Shown here: piece after piece, positions 18,523 through 27,849 of the stretch
Position numbering within the stretch: position 1 is the first letter of the stretch
Layout: the number at the start of each line of letters is the position of its first letter
NCBI RefSeq assembly: GCF_002014765.1
Contig: NZ_MUYT01000001.1
Location: 186,001-250,000, forward strand
Length of the DNA stretch: 64,000 nt
DNA from: Lwoffella lincolnii
GTDB taxonomy: Bacteria > Pseudomonadota > Gammaproteobacteria > Pseudomonadales > Moraxellaceae
Direction: 5' to 3'
Notes under the pieces: generated by a model
What the model was told of the DNA's origin: nothing
Seen by the model: only the letters and a program-made list of their open reading frames with translations
Database searches by the model: none
Program-made: the position numbers and the translations under genes

Positions 18523-19136
18523 TGGCTTAGCCATTTTTTTACTTGAGTAACACGCTCATCACGACTACCACCAATCATACGATAATCAATGCCATATGTG
18601 TTCAGTGCTGTTACAAACACGTCATGAATGGCATTGCGTTCATAAGGGCTGTCTCTGATTCCATCGGCTTGCCAAGGCACATCTAACTTGGTCAACAACA
18701 CCATGTCATAGCGATGACTCAATGCTGCCTGCTTGAGTTTTGATGGGCATCTGCCTTGATACCAATGGGCATATACCATCAGCTCAAACAGACACGTGTC
18801 GCAAAATAACGGCAGTTTAGCAGCATGGTTTTTATTATTGTGGCTTGCTTGTTTGGCAAGTTGTGCGGTGGCTTGATTTTCTGCATGGATTTGCCCTTTG
18901 GCAATGGGCAATAAGTCATCATAACCGATGCCTGCCAGTCTGCCTTCAGGTGTTTGCCATTTTTGTTTAAGATACGGACGCATGTATTCAACCACCCATG
19001 TACTGCCATACGCTGTCGCTAAGTCTTGACATAGCGTGGTTTTGCCTGTGCTTTCCACCCCCATCACCACCACTTTGATGACATTGGGGTCATGGACTTG
19101 CTGTAGGTTGGTGTTTGGTAAGATGGTGTTTGGCAT
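18486..19136 (-). CDS. NadR-type ribosylnicotinamide kinase / AAA ATP-binding protein
   Basis: 216 residues from the ATG at 19136. The P-loop is VVMGVESTGKTTLCQDLA, followed by VVEYMRP, CDTCLFELMVYAHWY and PWQADGIRDSP. These are typical of the C-terminal kinase domain of NadR, which phosphorylates nicotinamide riboside in NAD salvage. There is no N-terminal helix-turn-helix or adenylyltransferase domain, so it is a stand-alone kinase domain. The substrate is inferred from the motif PWxADGxR. The frame continues upstream to 19214 but adds a hydrophobic stretch absent from the family. Its last 37 bp overlap the end of lpxB. Confidence 0.75.
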   Translation of the reverse strand: MPNTILPNTNLQQVHDPNVIKVVVMGVESTGKTTLCQDLATAYGSTWVVEYMRPYLKQKWQTPEGRLAGIGYDDLLPIAKGQIHAENQATAQLAKQASHNNKNHAAKLPLFCDTCLFELMVYAHWYQGRCPSKLKQAALSHRYDMVLLTKLDVPWQADGIRDSPYERNAIHDVFVTALNTYGIDYRMIGGSRDERVTQVKKWLSHQALLGVCQLCQ

Positions 19137-19322
19137 AAGTTGTGTCCATTGGCGTGGGGTTTTGAAAAAAGCAATGAGATTGTAACAAATTATTCGCAAA
19201 AAAAATGAGAACAAGGCATAATAGACACATTAAAAAATTGTACAATCGTAAACTGAAAAATTCATAACCATTCATTTTCATTATTCATAACCATTTGGTA
19301 TATTGTCATCATAGGAACTGCC

Positions 19323-20477
19323 ATGACCCCGTACATCACCGCCACAGGACTGTATACTCCCCCATACCGCATCAGTAATGAAGAGCTGGTAGACAGTTAT
19401 AACCAATATGCCAGTGATTACAATGATGCCCATGCCGATGCCATCGCTCGTGGTGAGCGTGAAGCGTTGCAACCATCATCAGCAGAATTTATTGAAAAAG
19501 TCTCTGGCATCAAATCTCGCTATGTCATGGAAAAATCAGGCATTTTAGACCCAAAAGTCATGAGTCCAAAAATCCCCAAACGCACCCTAGGTGAAGAGCC
19601 ATCACTCATGGCAGAAATGGGGCTATCGGCTCTCAATCAGGCTTTACAAACAGCGGGGCTACAAGCCAATAACCTTGATGGCATCATTGTGGCTTGTTCA
19701 AACTTTCAGCGTGTCTATCCTGCCATCGCCATCGAAATTCAGCATTATATTGGCATGCAAGGTGGATTTGCTTATGATATGAATGTGGCATGCAGTGCTG
19801 CCACTTTTGGCATTGCTCAAGCAGTTGGCTCAATCAAAGCAGGATTGGGCAAAAAAATTGCTGTCTTAAACATTGAAATCACTTCTGCTCATCTTAATTG
19901 GCGTAATCGTGACAGTCATTTTATCTTTGGTGATGTCGCCACCGCCACCATCATCGAAGCGTTTGACACACCGCCAACAACTGATGGTGCGTTTGAAATT
20001 ATAGACAGTGATTTATTTACCGAATTTTCGGTCAATATTAAAAATGAATATGGATTTTTAGACCGTAGTGAATATTTGGCGGCACAAACTGAGTTGTATC
20101 ATGACATTCATGAACCAGTTACTGACAAGCTATTTATGCAAAATGGACGAAAAGTATTTAAGGAGGTCTGTCCTAAGGTGGCCAAGCTGATTAGTCAACA
20201 GTTACAAGACAATGGCATTGCCACGACAGATGTTAAAAGAATGTGGTTGCATCAAGCCAATGCCAATATGATTGATTTGATTTTACGCATGGTGGTGGGT
20301 AAAGATGCCGACAAAGACATTGCCCCATTGGTGATAGATGAATTTGCCAATACCAGCTCTGCCAGTCCTATGATTGCGTTTCATCGTCATCATAAGCTTG
20401 ACAGTGGTGAGATTGGGGTGATTTGTTCGTTTGGGGCAGGTTATTCAGTGGGATCGGTGTTGGTAAAGAAGGTATAG
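19323..20477 (+). CDS. Long-form 3-oxoacyl-ACP synthase III (FabH-like)
   Basis: A 384-residue ketosynthase III. The catalytic Cys lies in [12 protein letters not shown] (about residue 157), the active-site His in [14 protein letters not shown], and the Asn in [16 protein letters not shown]. It ends with the glycine loop [14 protein letters not shown]. It is longer than E. coli FabH (317) and closely resembles the Pseudomonas long-form FabH-like enzyme reported to take octanoyl-CoA from beta-oxidation into fatty acid synthesis. The N-terminus [19 protein letters not shown] is characteristic of that group. That specificity is inference here. It is probably a single-gene unit, ending before a hairpin terminator. 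Confidence 0.85.
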   Translation: MTPYITATGLYTPPYRISNEELVDSYNQYASDYNDAHADAIARGEREALQPSSAEFIEKVSGIKSRYVMEKSGILDPKVMSPKIPKRTLGEEPSLMAEMGLSALNQALQTAGLQANNLDGIIVACSNFQRVYPAIAIEIQHYIGMQGGFAYDMNVACSAATFGIAQAVGSIKAGLGKKIAVLNIEITSAHLNWRNRDSHFIFGDVATATIIEAFDTPPTTDGAFEIIDSDLFTEFSVNIKNEYGFLDRSEYLAAQTELYHDIHEPVTDKLFMQNGRKVFKEVCPKVAKLISQQLQDNGIATTDVKRMWLHQANANMIDLILRMVVGKDADKDIAPLVIDEFANTSSASPMIAFHRHHKLDSGEIGVICSFGAGYSVGSVLVKKV

Positions 20478-20661
20478 CATGTTTGCCTAACATGTTGTCA
20501 AGCTGCCTATTGAGCCTATTTAACCCATCGTGCGTAATTCTCCACCCATAATCTTTGATTTAGGTGGAGATGTAAGCACAGGCGACCTAATCAGGGCGTT
20601 CTTGTTTTTTGATGTCATAGACAGTATGTCAACACCATAAAAAATAAAAAAATAAAAAAAA

Positions 20662-20685
20662 GACATGTCATGGCATGTCCTTTTT
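20662..20685. terminator. Bidirectional rho-independent terminator between the FabH-like gene and ppk2
   Basis: GACATG (20662-20667) and CATGTC (20674-20679) form a stem flanked by a run of A on the left and CTTTTTT on the right. A and T extensions can lengthen the pairing. It can end transcription from both sides, which fits the convergent genes around it. The rest of the 269-bp gap shows nothing else I can support. Confidence 0.7.
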
Positions 20686-20746
20686 TGTGAAAGTTTTCTT
20701 TGTGAAAGTCCTTTTTGTTAAAATTGTGTCAAAGATTGAGCATGAC

Positions 20747-21754
20747 TTAATAACGGTTTGGCACATACATGTCGCTGGGTATTGGCTCACGATAGTAATC
20801 ATCATCACGGTTACGCTCAGGTAAGGTAACTTCTTCTCGCTCAATGTCATGATAGGGGATTTGCTCAAGCAAATGTGAGATGCAGTTGAGTCTGGCTTGT
20901 TTTTTTACGTCCCCTTCCACCACCCACCAAGGGGCTTCAGGCAGATGTGTCCGTTCAAACATCACTTCTTTGGCCTTGGTATAATCTTCCCAAAGCCTGC
21001 GAGATTCTAGGTCCATGGGTGATAGTTTCCACTGTTTTAGTGGGTCATGAATGCGACTCATAAAGCGAGAGTGTTGTTCTTCATCGGTAATTGAAAACCA
21101 ATATTTAATCAAGCGAATGCCTGAACGTACCAGCATACGCTCAAACTCAGGCACAGATTGAAAAAACTCCTCATACTGCTCATCGCTACAAAATCCCATG
21201 ACTCTTTCTACCCCAGCACGGTTATACCAACTGCGGTCAAACAGCACAATCTCACCTGCCGCTGGCAGATGTGCGACATAGCGTTGAAAGTACCATTGAC
21301 TCTGTTCACGTTCGGTTGGCGCGGGCAGGGCTGCCACACGGCAGACACGGGGATTTAGTCGTTGGGTAATGCGTTTGATTGTGCCACCTTTGCCAGCGGC
21401 ATCACGCCCCTCAAACAACACCACGATGCGTTCGCCTGTCTCCACCACCCAATCTTGTAGTTTGATGAGTTCACGTTGCAGACGTATCAGCTCTTGAAAA
21501 TAAGTACGGCGGTCAAGTTTTTCACTTTCGGTCAGTTCTCGCCCATCAAAGCGATAATCTTGCACATAATCATCCAGTTCATTTTCTAATTCTTCATCAT
21601 ACGAGTCGATAAGGTCTTGGTGCATTTTGCGTCTTAGTTCATCGTGATGAGTTTCTTTGTTCATGCGTTCGATAAGGGTGTCTTTTTCTTGTGCGGTCAG
21701 TGAATGTGGCTCTGATGTGATGTCTGATGTGATGTCTGATGTGATGTTTGCCAT
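20747..21754 (-). CDS. ppk2: Polyphosphate kinase 2
   Basis: Uses polyphosphate to phosphorylate nucleoside mono- or diphosphates. Motifs: Walker A LFEGRDAAGKGGTIKR, the LPAPTEREQSQWYFQRYV segment, and Walker B with DRSWYNRAGVERVMGFC, then lid residues in RLIKYWFSITDEEQ and SRIHDPLKQWKLSPMDL. A single PPK2 domain fills residues 70-325 of 335. Whether it acts on AMP, ADP or GDP cannot be told from the sequence. The start has a strong AAGGAG site. The N-terminus carries a SDIT tetrapeptide repeat. Confidence 0.93.
   Translation of the reverse strand: MANITSDITSDITSEPHSLTAQEKDTLIERMNKETHHDELRRKMHQDLIDSYDEELENELDDYVQDYRFDGRELTESEKLDRRTYFQELIRLQRELIKLQDWVVETGERIVVLFEGRDAAGKGGTIKRITQRLNPRVCRVAALPAPTEREQSQWYFQRYVAHLPAAGEIVLFDRSWYNRAGVERVMGFCSDEQYEEFFQSVPEFERMLVRSGIRLIKYWFSITDEEQHSRFMSRIHDPLKQWKLSPMDLESRRLWEDYTKAKEVMFERTHLPEAPWWVVEGDVKKQARLNCISHLLEQIPYHDIEREEVTLPERNRDDDYYREPIPSDMYVPNRY
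21711..21746. repeat. Three perfect 12-bp repeats in the ppk2 N-terminus
   Basis: TCTGATGTGATG occurs three times in a row (21711-21722, 21723-21734, 21735-21746) and encodes the repeated SDIT of the PPK2 leader. Confidence 0.9.
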
Positions 21755-21855
21755 GATGGGTTTCTCCTTGATGTGTGTTATGATTATCTTGTTGCTACCC
21801 CACCATCACTTTAACACAAATGTGAGCCATCAATACAAAAGATATGAAAGATATG

Positions 21856-21884
21856 AAAATCCCTAGCATAGGGCTAGGGATTTT
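21856..21884. terminator. Strong hairpin terminator between ppk2 and the thiolase gene
   Basis: An 11-bp perfect inverted repeat, AAAATCCCTAG (21856-21866) and CTAGGGATTTT (21874-21884), with a 7-nt loop. It lies about 70 bp beyond the 3' end of the minus-strand thiolase gene, whose transcript would end in the U-rich arm. Confidence 0.75.
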
Positions 21885-21957
21885 GTGTAACACTTTTGTG
21901 CTTTTATAAGCTCTTTTATGCTTTTATTATGGTGTTTGTGTCATGTTATGCTGGCGT

Positions 21958-23601
21958 TTATTTTTCTAAAATGCAGGTAACACCTTGACCGCCAGCGGCA
22001 CAGATAGAAATTAACGCACGCCCAGAGCCTTTTTGGTCTAATAGCTTGGCAGCAGTTGCTAAAATTCGCCCACCTGTTGCGGCAAATGGGTGTCCTGCAG
22101 CAAGTGATGAGCCATTAACATTGAGTTTACTTTTATCAATGCTGCCCAATGCTTTTTCTAGCCCCAAACGCTGTTGACAAAATGTGTCGTCTTCCCATGC
22201 TGCCAAGGTGGATAACACTTGAGAAGCAAAGGCTTCATGAATTTCATAAAAATCAAAATCTTGTAAGCTTAGACCAGCACGCTCAAGCATTCTAGGCACA
22301 GCATAGGCAGGTGCCATGAGCAAGCCTTCGGTTACGCCAGTTTTACCAATAAAATCAACGGCAGCAGTCTCGTGATTGGTGATGTAGGCAAGGGGACGTA
22401 AGCCATTTTTTTCTGCCCATTCGTCTGTGCCTAATAGCACACAAGACGCACCGTCAGTCAATGGGGTTGAGTTGGCAGCGGTCATGGTTGGGTTGGCGTT
22501 TTTCTTGCCAAAGACAGGCTTAAGCTTGGCCAGTTTTTCAAGGCTTGAGTCAGGACGTAAATTGTTATCACGAGTCAACCCTTTATAAGGGGTGATTAAA
22601 TCGTCCATAAAGCCTTGTTCATAGGCTCTTGCTAAGTTTTTATGACTATTAACCGCCAACTCGTCTTGAGCTTCACGGCTGATGTCCCATTCTAAGGCAG
22701 TGATGGCTTGATGTTCACCCATGGACAGTCCAGTGCGTGGTTCGCCATTGCGTGGTGCGTTGATGAGATCTTTAGGGTCAAGTTGTAATAAGGCTTGCAA
22801 GCGTTGTTTGTTGGTGCGAGCTGCCCCAAGCTTGATAAGTACTTTACGCAGACCATCACCCAGTTCAATGGGTGCATCTGATGTGGTGTCGACACCGCCT
22901 ACAATGGCAGAGTCGATGATGCCTAAGGCAATTTTGTCAGCTGCTGCAAAGGTGGCTTGCAATCCAGTGCCACAGGCTTGGGAGACATCATAGGCAGGCG
23001 TTTGTGGGTCTAAGGCGGTATTTAATGTCGCTTCACGAGTCAGATTTAAGTCACGGCTTAGCTTCAGTACCGCTCCTGCAACCACTTCACCCACACGCTT
23101 GCCTTGTAGGTCATGGCGTTCGACCAAACCATTTAAGGCGGCGGTTAACATGTCGATGTTGCTGGCATCGGCATAGACACTGTTTGAGCGTGCAAAAGGA
23201 ATGCGGTTGCCACCCAAGATGGCGACTTTGATGTCATGTTTGATGTCGTGTTTGCCTGCCGCATCTGCTGTATTGACCGTGTCTACAGCTTTAGTTTCTG
23301 TTTTTGTTTCATCTGTACTTGTTTGTGTTTCTTCTGTATTTGGTGGTTGGGCAGTCGTCATCTGTTCTAAAGCGTTGTGTTGTTTTGATTGGTTGGCGAA
23401 CTGTTCAAGGCTGGTGTTGTTTTGTGTGATGTTGCTTTGTGTTTTGCTTGCTGTTGATTCGCTGACCGTTGATTGGTCATTCGTGTCATGCTCATCTTGA
23501 GTGTCTTGAGCATGTAAAGATGGTGAGTTAGGTTCTTGGTTATCGTCAGTTTCGGTAACTTGTTTGACAACTTTGGTATTGATGATGGTGCTGTTGCTCA
23601 T
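21958..23601 (-). CDS. Acetyl-CoA C-acyltransferase (thiolase, FadI/FadA2-like) with long disordered N-terminus
   Basis: Thiolase joining or cleaving acyl-CoA units. The nucleophilic Cys is in DVSQACGTGLQA, His in YEIHEAFASQ, the second Cys in ISICAAGGQGV, and NGSSLAAGHPFAATGGR precedes it. The core starts at IKVAILGGNRIPFAR (about residue 123). The preceding 120 residues are Gln/Thr/Asn/Asp-rich, without hydrophobic core, which is not seen in typical FadI (about 435 residues). I start at the ATG at 23601, which has an AAGGAAT site; the frame upstream to 23694 is not conserved. It is divergent from the fabG-maoC pair, an arrangement also known from the mycobacterial fadA2/fabG4/htdX locus. 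Confidence 0.88.
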   Translation of the reverse strand: MSNSTIINTKVVKQVTETDDNQEPNSPSLHAQDTQDEHDTNDQSTVSESTASKTQSNITQNNTSLEQFANQSKQHNALEQMTTAQPPNTEETQTSTDETKTETKAVDTVNTADAAGKHDIKHDIKVAILGGNRIPFARSNSVYADASNIDMLTAALNGLVERHDLQGKRVGEVVAGAVLKLSRDLNLTREATLNTALDPQTPAYDVSQACGTGLQATFAAADKIALGIIDSAIVGGVDTTSDAPIELGDGLRKVLIKLGAARTNKQRLQALLQLDPKDLINAPRNGEPRTGLSMGEHQAITALEWDISREAQDELAVNSHKNLARAYEQGFMDDLITPYKGLTRDNNLRPDSSLEKLAKLKPVFGKKNANPTMTAANSTPLTDGASCVLLGTDEWAEKNGLRPLAYITNHETAAVDFIGKTGVTEGLLMAPAYAVPRMLERAGLSLQDFDFYEIHEAFASQVLSTLAAWEDDTFCQQRLGLEKALGSIDKSKLNVNGSSLAAGHPFAATGGRILATAAKLLDQKGSGRALISICAAGGQGVTCILEK

Positions 23602-23723
23602 GGGGATTCCTTTGGTTGGGTCAGTTAAGTGGGGGTTTAAACGAACGTGATTACAAAACGTTAATATAAGATGATACAAAATGATAAAGCACAAGATGAT
23701 AATATTGTTTTATGAATCAGCGT

Positions 23724-23799
23724 GTATTGTATAACTTTTATTGTATGACTTTGCTTTTGATTTTATCATAAGTTACCATGTTAACAAACATACGTTAAC
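23724..23799. promoter_or_regulatory. Candidate operators in the thiolase/fabG divergent gap
   Basis: Two GTTAAC palindromic half-elements lie 14 bp apart (23780-23785, 23794-23799). Just before them are two copies of TATTGTATRAC at 15-bp spacing (23724-23734, 23739-23749). Such paired sites in a divergent gap would suit a shared repressor, but no regulator gene is nearby. This is pattern only. Confidence 0.25.
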
Positions 23800-23858
23800 A
23801 AGCAGGTGTATTTTTTGTTTTGATGTTTTTTATGTGTTTTTATATTAAGGATAGAATC

Positions 23859-25259
23859 ATGAATGACCGTTACGGTGAATTTGTACAATCAAATCTTGGC
23901 AAAAAATTAGCAAAAAACCTTGGCTTACCATTACCTGTAGAATTGGAACGCTTTGATATGGGTAAGCCTGTGGTGCGTGGTGATGTGCTGGTGGGCTCAG
24001 CAGCAGGAGATGATCACTCGCTAAGTGATGCGGTGGCTCGCATTTTGGCAGATGTCCATGCCAATGTGTATGTTAACGCCAGTGATGGCATCAAAGATGC
24101 TCTTGCCAATGCCAGCGTAGATGCAAAGGCTGACACAGGTGGCAAAGATAAATATAAAGTCGTTGTGTTCGATGCAACAAATATCAATAACGCTGATGAA
24201 TTAACCACTATTTATGAATTTTTTCACCCCATTGCTCGCCGTATCGACAAATCTGGTCGAGTGATTGTATTGGGTCGCCCACCAGAAGAGCTTGATGACA
24301 TTCAAGCATCATTGGCTCAGCGAGCGTTAGTGGGTTTTGTGAAGTCTATTGCAAAAGAGTTTAAAAAAGGCATCACCGCTCAACTGATTTATGTGGCAAA
24401 AGGACAAGAACAACATTTAGATTCAACCTTGCGTTTTTTCATGTCTGCTCGCTCAGCTTATGTGTCAGGTCAAGTGGTACAAGTGAACAAGGGAGAACAT
24501 GTCAGCGTTGATTGGCAACAACCATTGGCAGGTAAAACCATGCTGGTTACAGGGGCAAGCCGTGGCATTGGCGAGTCCATTGCTCGAGTATTGGCTCGTG
24601 ATGGGGCTCATGTCATTTGCTTAGATGTGCCACAACAGCAGTCAGAGTTACAAAAAGTGGCAGGGCAAATCAGTGGCTCTACACTGTTGCTTGACATCAC
24701 CGCCGATGACGCAGGTGAAAAAATTGCCAACGCTGCTGCCAAACGTGGCGGACTTGATGCCATCATTCATAATGCTGGGGTAACTCGTGATAAAACACTT
24801 GCCAATATGGATGAACAAAAATGGAACATGGTCATTAACATCAACCTTGCCAGCATTGCCAAAATTAACGACCATCTGTTAGCAAATGATGCCTTAAATG
24901 ACAACGCTCGCATTGTGTGTGTGTCATCTATTTCTGGCATTGCAGGTAACTTGGGACAAACCAACTATGCCACCTCAAAAGCAGGGGTCATCGGTTTGGT
25001 GAATGCCACCGCCAACCAGTTGCAAGCCAATGGCAAAGGCATGACCATTAATGCAGTTGCACCAGGGTTTATCGAAACGCAAATGACCGCCGCCATTCCC
25101 TTTGCCATTCGTGAAGCAGGTCGTCGTATGAATTCAATGAGTCAAGGCGGTTTGCCTGTGGACGTGGCAGAGGCGATTGCGTGGTTGGCCTCTCCTGCCT
25201 CAGGTGGTATTAATGGCAATACCGTGCGTGTGTGTGGGCAAAGCTTACTTGGAGCATAA
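23859..25259 (+). CDS. fabG: High-molecular-weight 3-oxoacyl-(ACP/CoA) reductase, FabG4-like
   Basis: 466 residues in two parts. The N-terminal about 210 residues form a degenerate Rossmann-like domain (VVFDATNINNADEL, VIVLGRPPEELDD). A full short-chain dehydrogenase follows: cofactor loop TGASRGIGESIARVL, HNAGVTRDKTLANM, catalytic Ser in CVSSISGIAGNLGQ, then YATSKAGVIGL with Tyr and Lys, and VAPGFIETQMTA. This architecture matches the FabG4-type enzymes that reduce 3-oxoacyl thioesters. The ATG at 23859 has an AAGGA site 7 bp upstream. A terminator follows, then a MaoC hydratase whose substrate is the product of this enzyme. Confidence 0.9.
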   Translation: MNDRYGEFVQSNLGKKLAKNLGLPLPVELERFDMGKPVVRGDVLVGSAAGDDHSLSDAVARILADVHANVYVNASDGIKDALANASVDAKADTGGKDKYKVVVFDATNINNADELTTIYEFFHPIARRIDKSGRVIVLGRPPEELDDIQASLAQRALVGFVKSIAKEFKKGITAQLIYVAKGQEQHLDSTLRFFMSARSAYVSGQVVQVNKGEHVSVDWQQPLAGKTMLVTGASRGIGESIARVLARDGAHVICLDVPQQQSELQKVAGQISGSTLLLDITADDAGEKIANAAAKRGGLDAIIHNAGVTRDKTLANMDEQKWNMVININLASIAKINDHLLANDALNDNARIVCVSSISGIAGNLGQTNYATSKAGVIGLVNATANQLQANGKGMTINAVAPGFIETQMTAAIPFAIREAGRRMNSMSQGGLPVDVAEAIAWLASPASGGINGNTVRVCGQSLLGA

Positions 25260-25283
25260 GCCAAATTGTAACAAATGATGACT

Positions 25284-25316
25284 AAGACCATTAATCCAGC
25301 GGTTAATGGTCTTTCA
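25284..25316 (+). terminator. Rho-independent terminator after fabG
   Basis: An 11-bp perfect stem, AAGACCATTAA (25284-25294) and TTAATGGTCTT (25303-25313), with an 8-nt loop, followed by only a short T stretch. It would separate fabG from the downstream MaoC gene, or attenuate read-through. Confidence 0.65.
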
Positions 25317-25384
25317 CTTATTGGACAACATGCCTATTTACGGTATCATATGAGTTTACAGTTGTGTTCTTAAAGGATGATTTT

Positions 25385-26350
25385 ATGTCTTCACAATCAG
25401 ATAACAAGGTTAACAACAATAAAGTTAACAACAAAATTTTTAAAGAATTACCCAAAGTACATACCACCTACGCCAACATCATCAAAAGCCTGTTGCCTGT
25501 TGGAGACAAACCCAAAGTCAGCAAAGACCAGTTACCCAAAATCCGTTATCAAGTAGATGGCTTAAGCTTGGATAAAGACAATCTTGATGATTATCGCAAA
25601 ATTTGTGGGTTTTATAACACAGGTAATGTGCCAATCACCTACTATGCGGTGTTATCACAAGCATTGCAGATGAACATGATGGCAAAAGAAGCTTTCCCCT
25701 TTGCCATGCTTGGGCTGGTGCATGTCGAAAATAAAGTGACTCAATATCGCCCTATTGGTGATGATGAAGTGGTGAGTCTAAGTGTTGAGCTTGATAACCT
25801 GCAAGACCATGATAAAGGTCAGCAGTTCGACTTTATTACCAAAGTCAGTAAAGACGATGAGCTGATATGGGAAGGCGTCTCCACCTATCTTTCACGCTCA
25901 AAAGCCAACAATAAAACAAAAAAACCAAGCGATAAAAAAACCAACACAGACAGCCTAAATCGTGATGATGCGGTGGTGAGAATCTTTGAAGTGCCAGAAG
26001 ACATCGGTCGCCGTTATGCCTTTGTGTCAGGGGATTTTAACCTAATTCACATTCACCCCTTATCTGCTAAAGCCTTTGGGTTTCCTAAAGCCATTGCTCA
26101 TGGCATGTGGTCAAAAGCCAAATGTTTGGCACAAATCAATGATTTACCGACTGCCTATAGCGTGGACGTGTCATTTAAATTGCCCATCTTATTGCCTGCT
26201 GAAGTTGAATTGGTAACCCAAAAGTCAAACACAAGTCAAAATCAGGATAAAACAAGTCAAGATAAAACAAGGCAGTTTGCTCTATACAGTGCCAAAAATA
26301 GTAGACCACATTTATCTGGAATAATTACCCCAGTGACATCAGTCAAATAA
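25385..26350 (+). CDS. MaoC-family (hot-dog) dehydratase/hydratase, HtdX-like
   Basis: 321 residues from the ATG at 25385, which has an AAGGATG site (the ATG of the longer frame at 25364 does not). The C-terminal hot-dog domain has the hydratase-2 signature around GDFNLIHIHPLSAKAFGFP and AIAHGMWSKAKCLAQI, with the catalytic Asp and His of R-specific enoyl hydratases. The N-terminal half is a second, degenerate hot-dog domain, as in HtdX and other double hot-dog proteins. It would dehydrate (R)-3-hydroxyacyl thioesters made by the FabG4-like neighbour. A lysine-rich linker around residues 170-195 is probably disordered. Confidence 0.85.
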   Translation: MSSQSDNKVNNNKVNNKIFKELPKVHTTYANIIKSLLPVGDKPKVSKDQLPKIRYQVDGLSLDKDNLDDYRKICGFYNTGNVPITYYAVLSQALQMNMMAKEAFPFAMLGLVHVENKVTQYRPIGDDEVVSLSVELDNLQDHDKGQQFDFITKVSKDDELIWEGVSTYLSRSKANNKTKKPSDKKTNTDSLNRDDAVVRIFEVPEDIGRRYAFVSGDFNLIHIHPLSAKAFGFPKAIAHGMWSKAKCLAQINDLPTAYSVDVSFKLPILLPAEVELVTQKSNTSQNQDKTSQDKTRQFALYSAKNSRPHLSGIITPVTSVK

Positions 26351-26427
26351 ATCTGACAGCCACTCAATTTTAATCTTGTTTATGCAGTTTTTTGGATAGA
26401 CAAGCCTTTGGATAAGTTGTTACTGCC

Positions 26428-27792
26428 ATGCCCACTGACAGCGTCATTCATAATCTGGAAAAAATCTTTACCGACATACAACGGCCATTTGCTCCGTTGG
26501 GTGGCAGTTTTGTGGTGCATCACCAAGGTCATTGTGTGCTAAACACATCAATGGGGACAGCCAATATCATAGATGGTAACTTGCTACCTTGGACGGCTGA
26601 CACGCTTTGTTTAAATTACTCAACGGGTAAAGGCGTATTGGTAACGCTCATTCATATGTTGGTGTCAAAAGGGCTGTTGGCTTACGATAAACCCATTGGG
26701 CATTATTGGTCAGAATTTGCAACCAATGGTAAAGCGGATATTACCTTGCGTGCTGTGCTGACGCATCAAGCGGGATTATTTGCCATTACTGACATTGCCA
26801 GCTCTAATGTTGAACTGCTTGATTGGCAACAAATGCTAAAAAAAGTCGAACAAATGCCAACAAAAGGACATGTGGGCTATCTGAGTGCCTATAGTGCGTT
26901 GGTCAGTGGCTGGGTGTTGGGTGGCTTGGTTGAAAAGGTCACACATTTGTCATTACAAAAAGCGTTAGACACTTATTTGGCTAAGCCCTTAGGAATCAAA
27001 GGGTCAATCTTTTTTGAATTGCCCCAGTCCTTGATAAATACCATGGCAGTGCCACAAGCGTATTTTACTGACGGCAAGGACGATGGCGACAAACAGACCA
27101 ATCACAAAACCGATGGTCAACAAAGTCGCCATCATAAGCCAACATATAGACAAGACACGCCAGAGATTTTGGCAATTTACCAAAGCTTGCCAAGCCATGA
27201 TTGTTGGCAAGCTCTTATCAACACTCATCAGCAAGAAGTGAATACCGCAAGCATCAATGGGTTGTATTTTAATGGCAAAAACATGTCAATCGAGCATTAT
27301 AAAACTGCCATGACACCTGAGCGAAAAGTGGCAATTAATTATCATCAACAAGACGTGTTGACGAGTAAAATCCCTGCAGCTAACTGTGTGGCTTCTGCCA
27401 ATGCCTTGGCTGCCATCTATGACATGCTGGCAAGTGGTGGTTATCATCAAGGCAACATGCTGATTGATAAACAAACATTTGAACAGCTGTCCACAATAGC
27501 AACACAGCAATCAACCTCAAACCTTGCTGTCCAAAAAAACCTTGCTGCCCCAAAAAATCATGATGCGGTGATGCCAGCTAACATGGCATGGCGATTAGGA
27601 TATCATCGGATTTTTAGCGTCTGCCATGACGTAACGCATGGGTTTGGGCACATGGGCTATAATGGTTCGGTGGCGTGGTGTGATCCAAGTCGACATCTGT
27701 CAATGGTCTATGTGCATAACTTTGATACCACCATGTTGACCGATATCCGTCAATTTGCCTTGACCGAAGCGGTGTTATCATTGGTCAAATGA
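26428..27792 (+). CDS. Serine hydrolase, beta-lactamase/esterase (class C-like) family
   Basis: 454 residues of the penicillin-binding-protein/class C beta-lactamase-like esterase fold. The nucleophile motif is STGKGVLVTL (S-x-x-K), the Tyr motif is in YLSAYSALVSGWV, and HMGYNGSVAWCDP stands at the third motif, replacing KTG as in EstB-type esterases. No signal peptide is seen, so it is probably cytoplasmic and an esterase rather than an antibiotic-resistance enzyme. An insert around residues 215-245 (rich in Asp, Lys, Gln, His) looks disordered. It starts 77 bp after the MaoC gene and may be co-transcribed with it. Confidence 0.8.
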   Translation: MPTDSVIHNLEKIFTDIQRPFAPLGGSFVVHHQGHCVLNTSMGTANIIDGNLLPWTADTLCLNYSTGKGVLVTLIHMLVSKGLLAYDKPIGHYWSEFATNGKADITLRAVLTHQAGLFAITDIASSNVELLDWQQMLKKVEQMPTKGHVGYLSAYSALVSGWVLGGLVEKVTHLSLQKALDTYLAKPLGIKGSIFFELPQSLINTMAVPQAYFTDGKDDGDKQTNHKTDGQQSRHHKPTYRQDTPEILAIYQSLPSHDCWQALINTHQQEVNTASINGLYFNGKNMSIEHYKTAMTPERKVAINYHQQDVLTSKIPAANCVASANALAAIYDMLASGGYHQGNMLIDKQTFEQLSTIATQQSTSNLAVQKNLAAPKNHDAVMPANMAWRLGYHRIFSVCHDVTHGFGHMGYNGSVAWCDPSRHLSMVYVHNFDTTMLTDIRQFALTEAVLSLVK

Positions 27793-27849
27793 GATGGCCT
27801 TATTGACGTCTTTACTGGTGTCAATTGATGCTGGTGTTGATGCCCGTCA

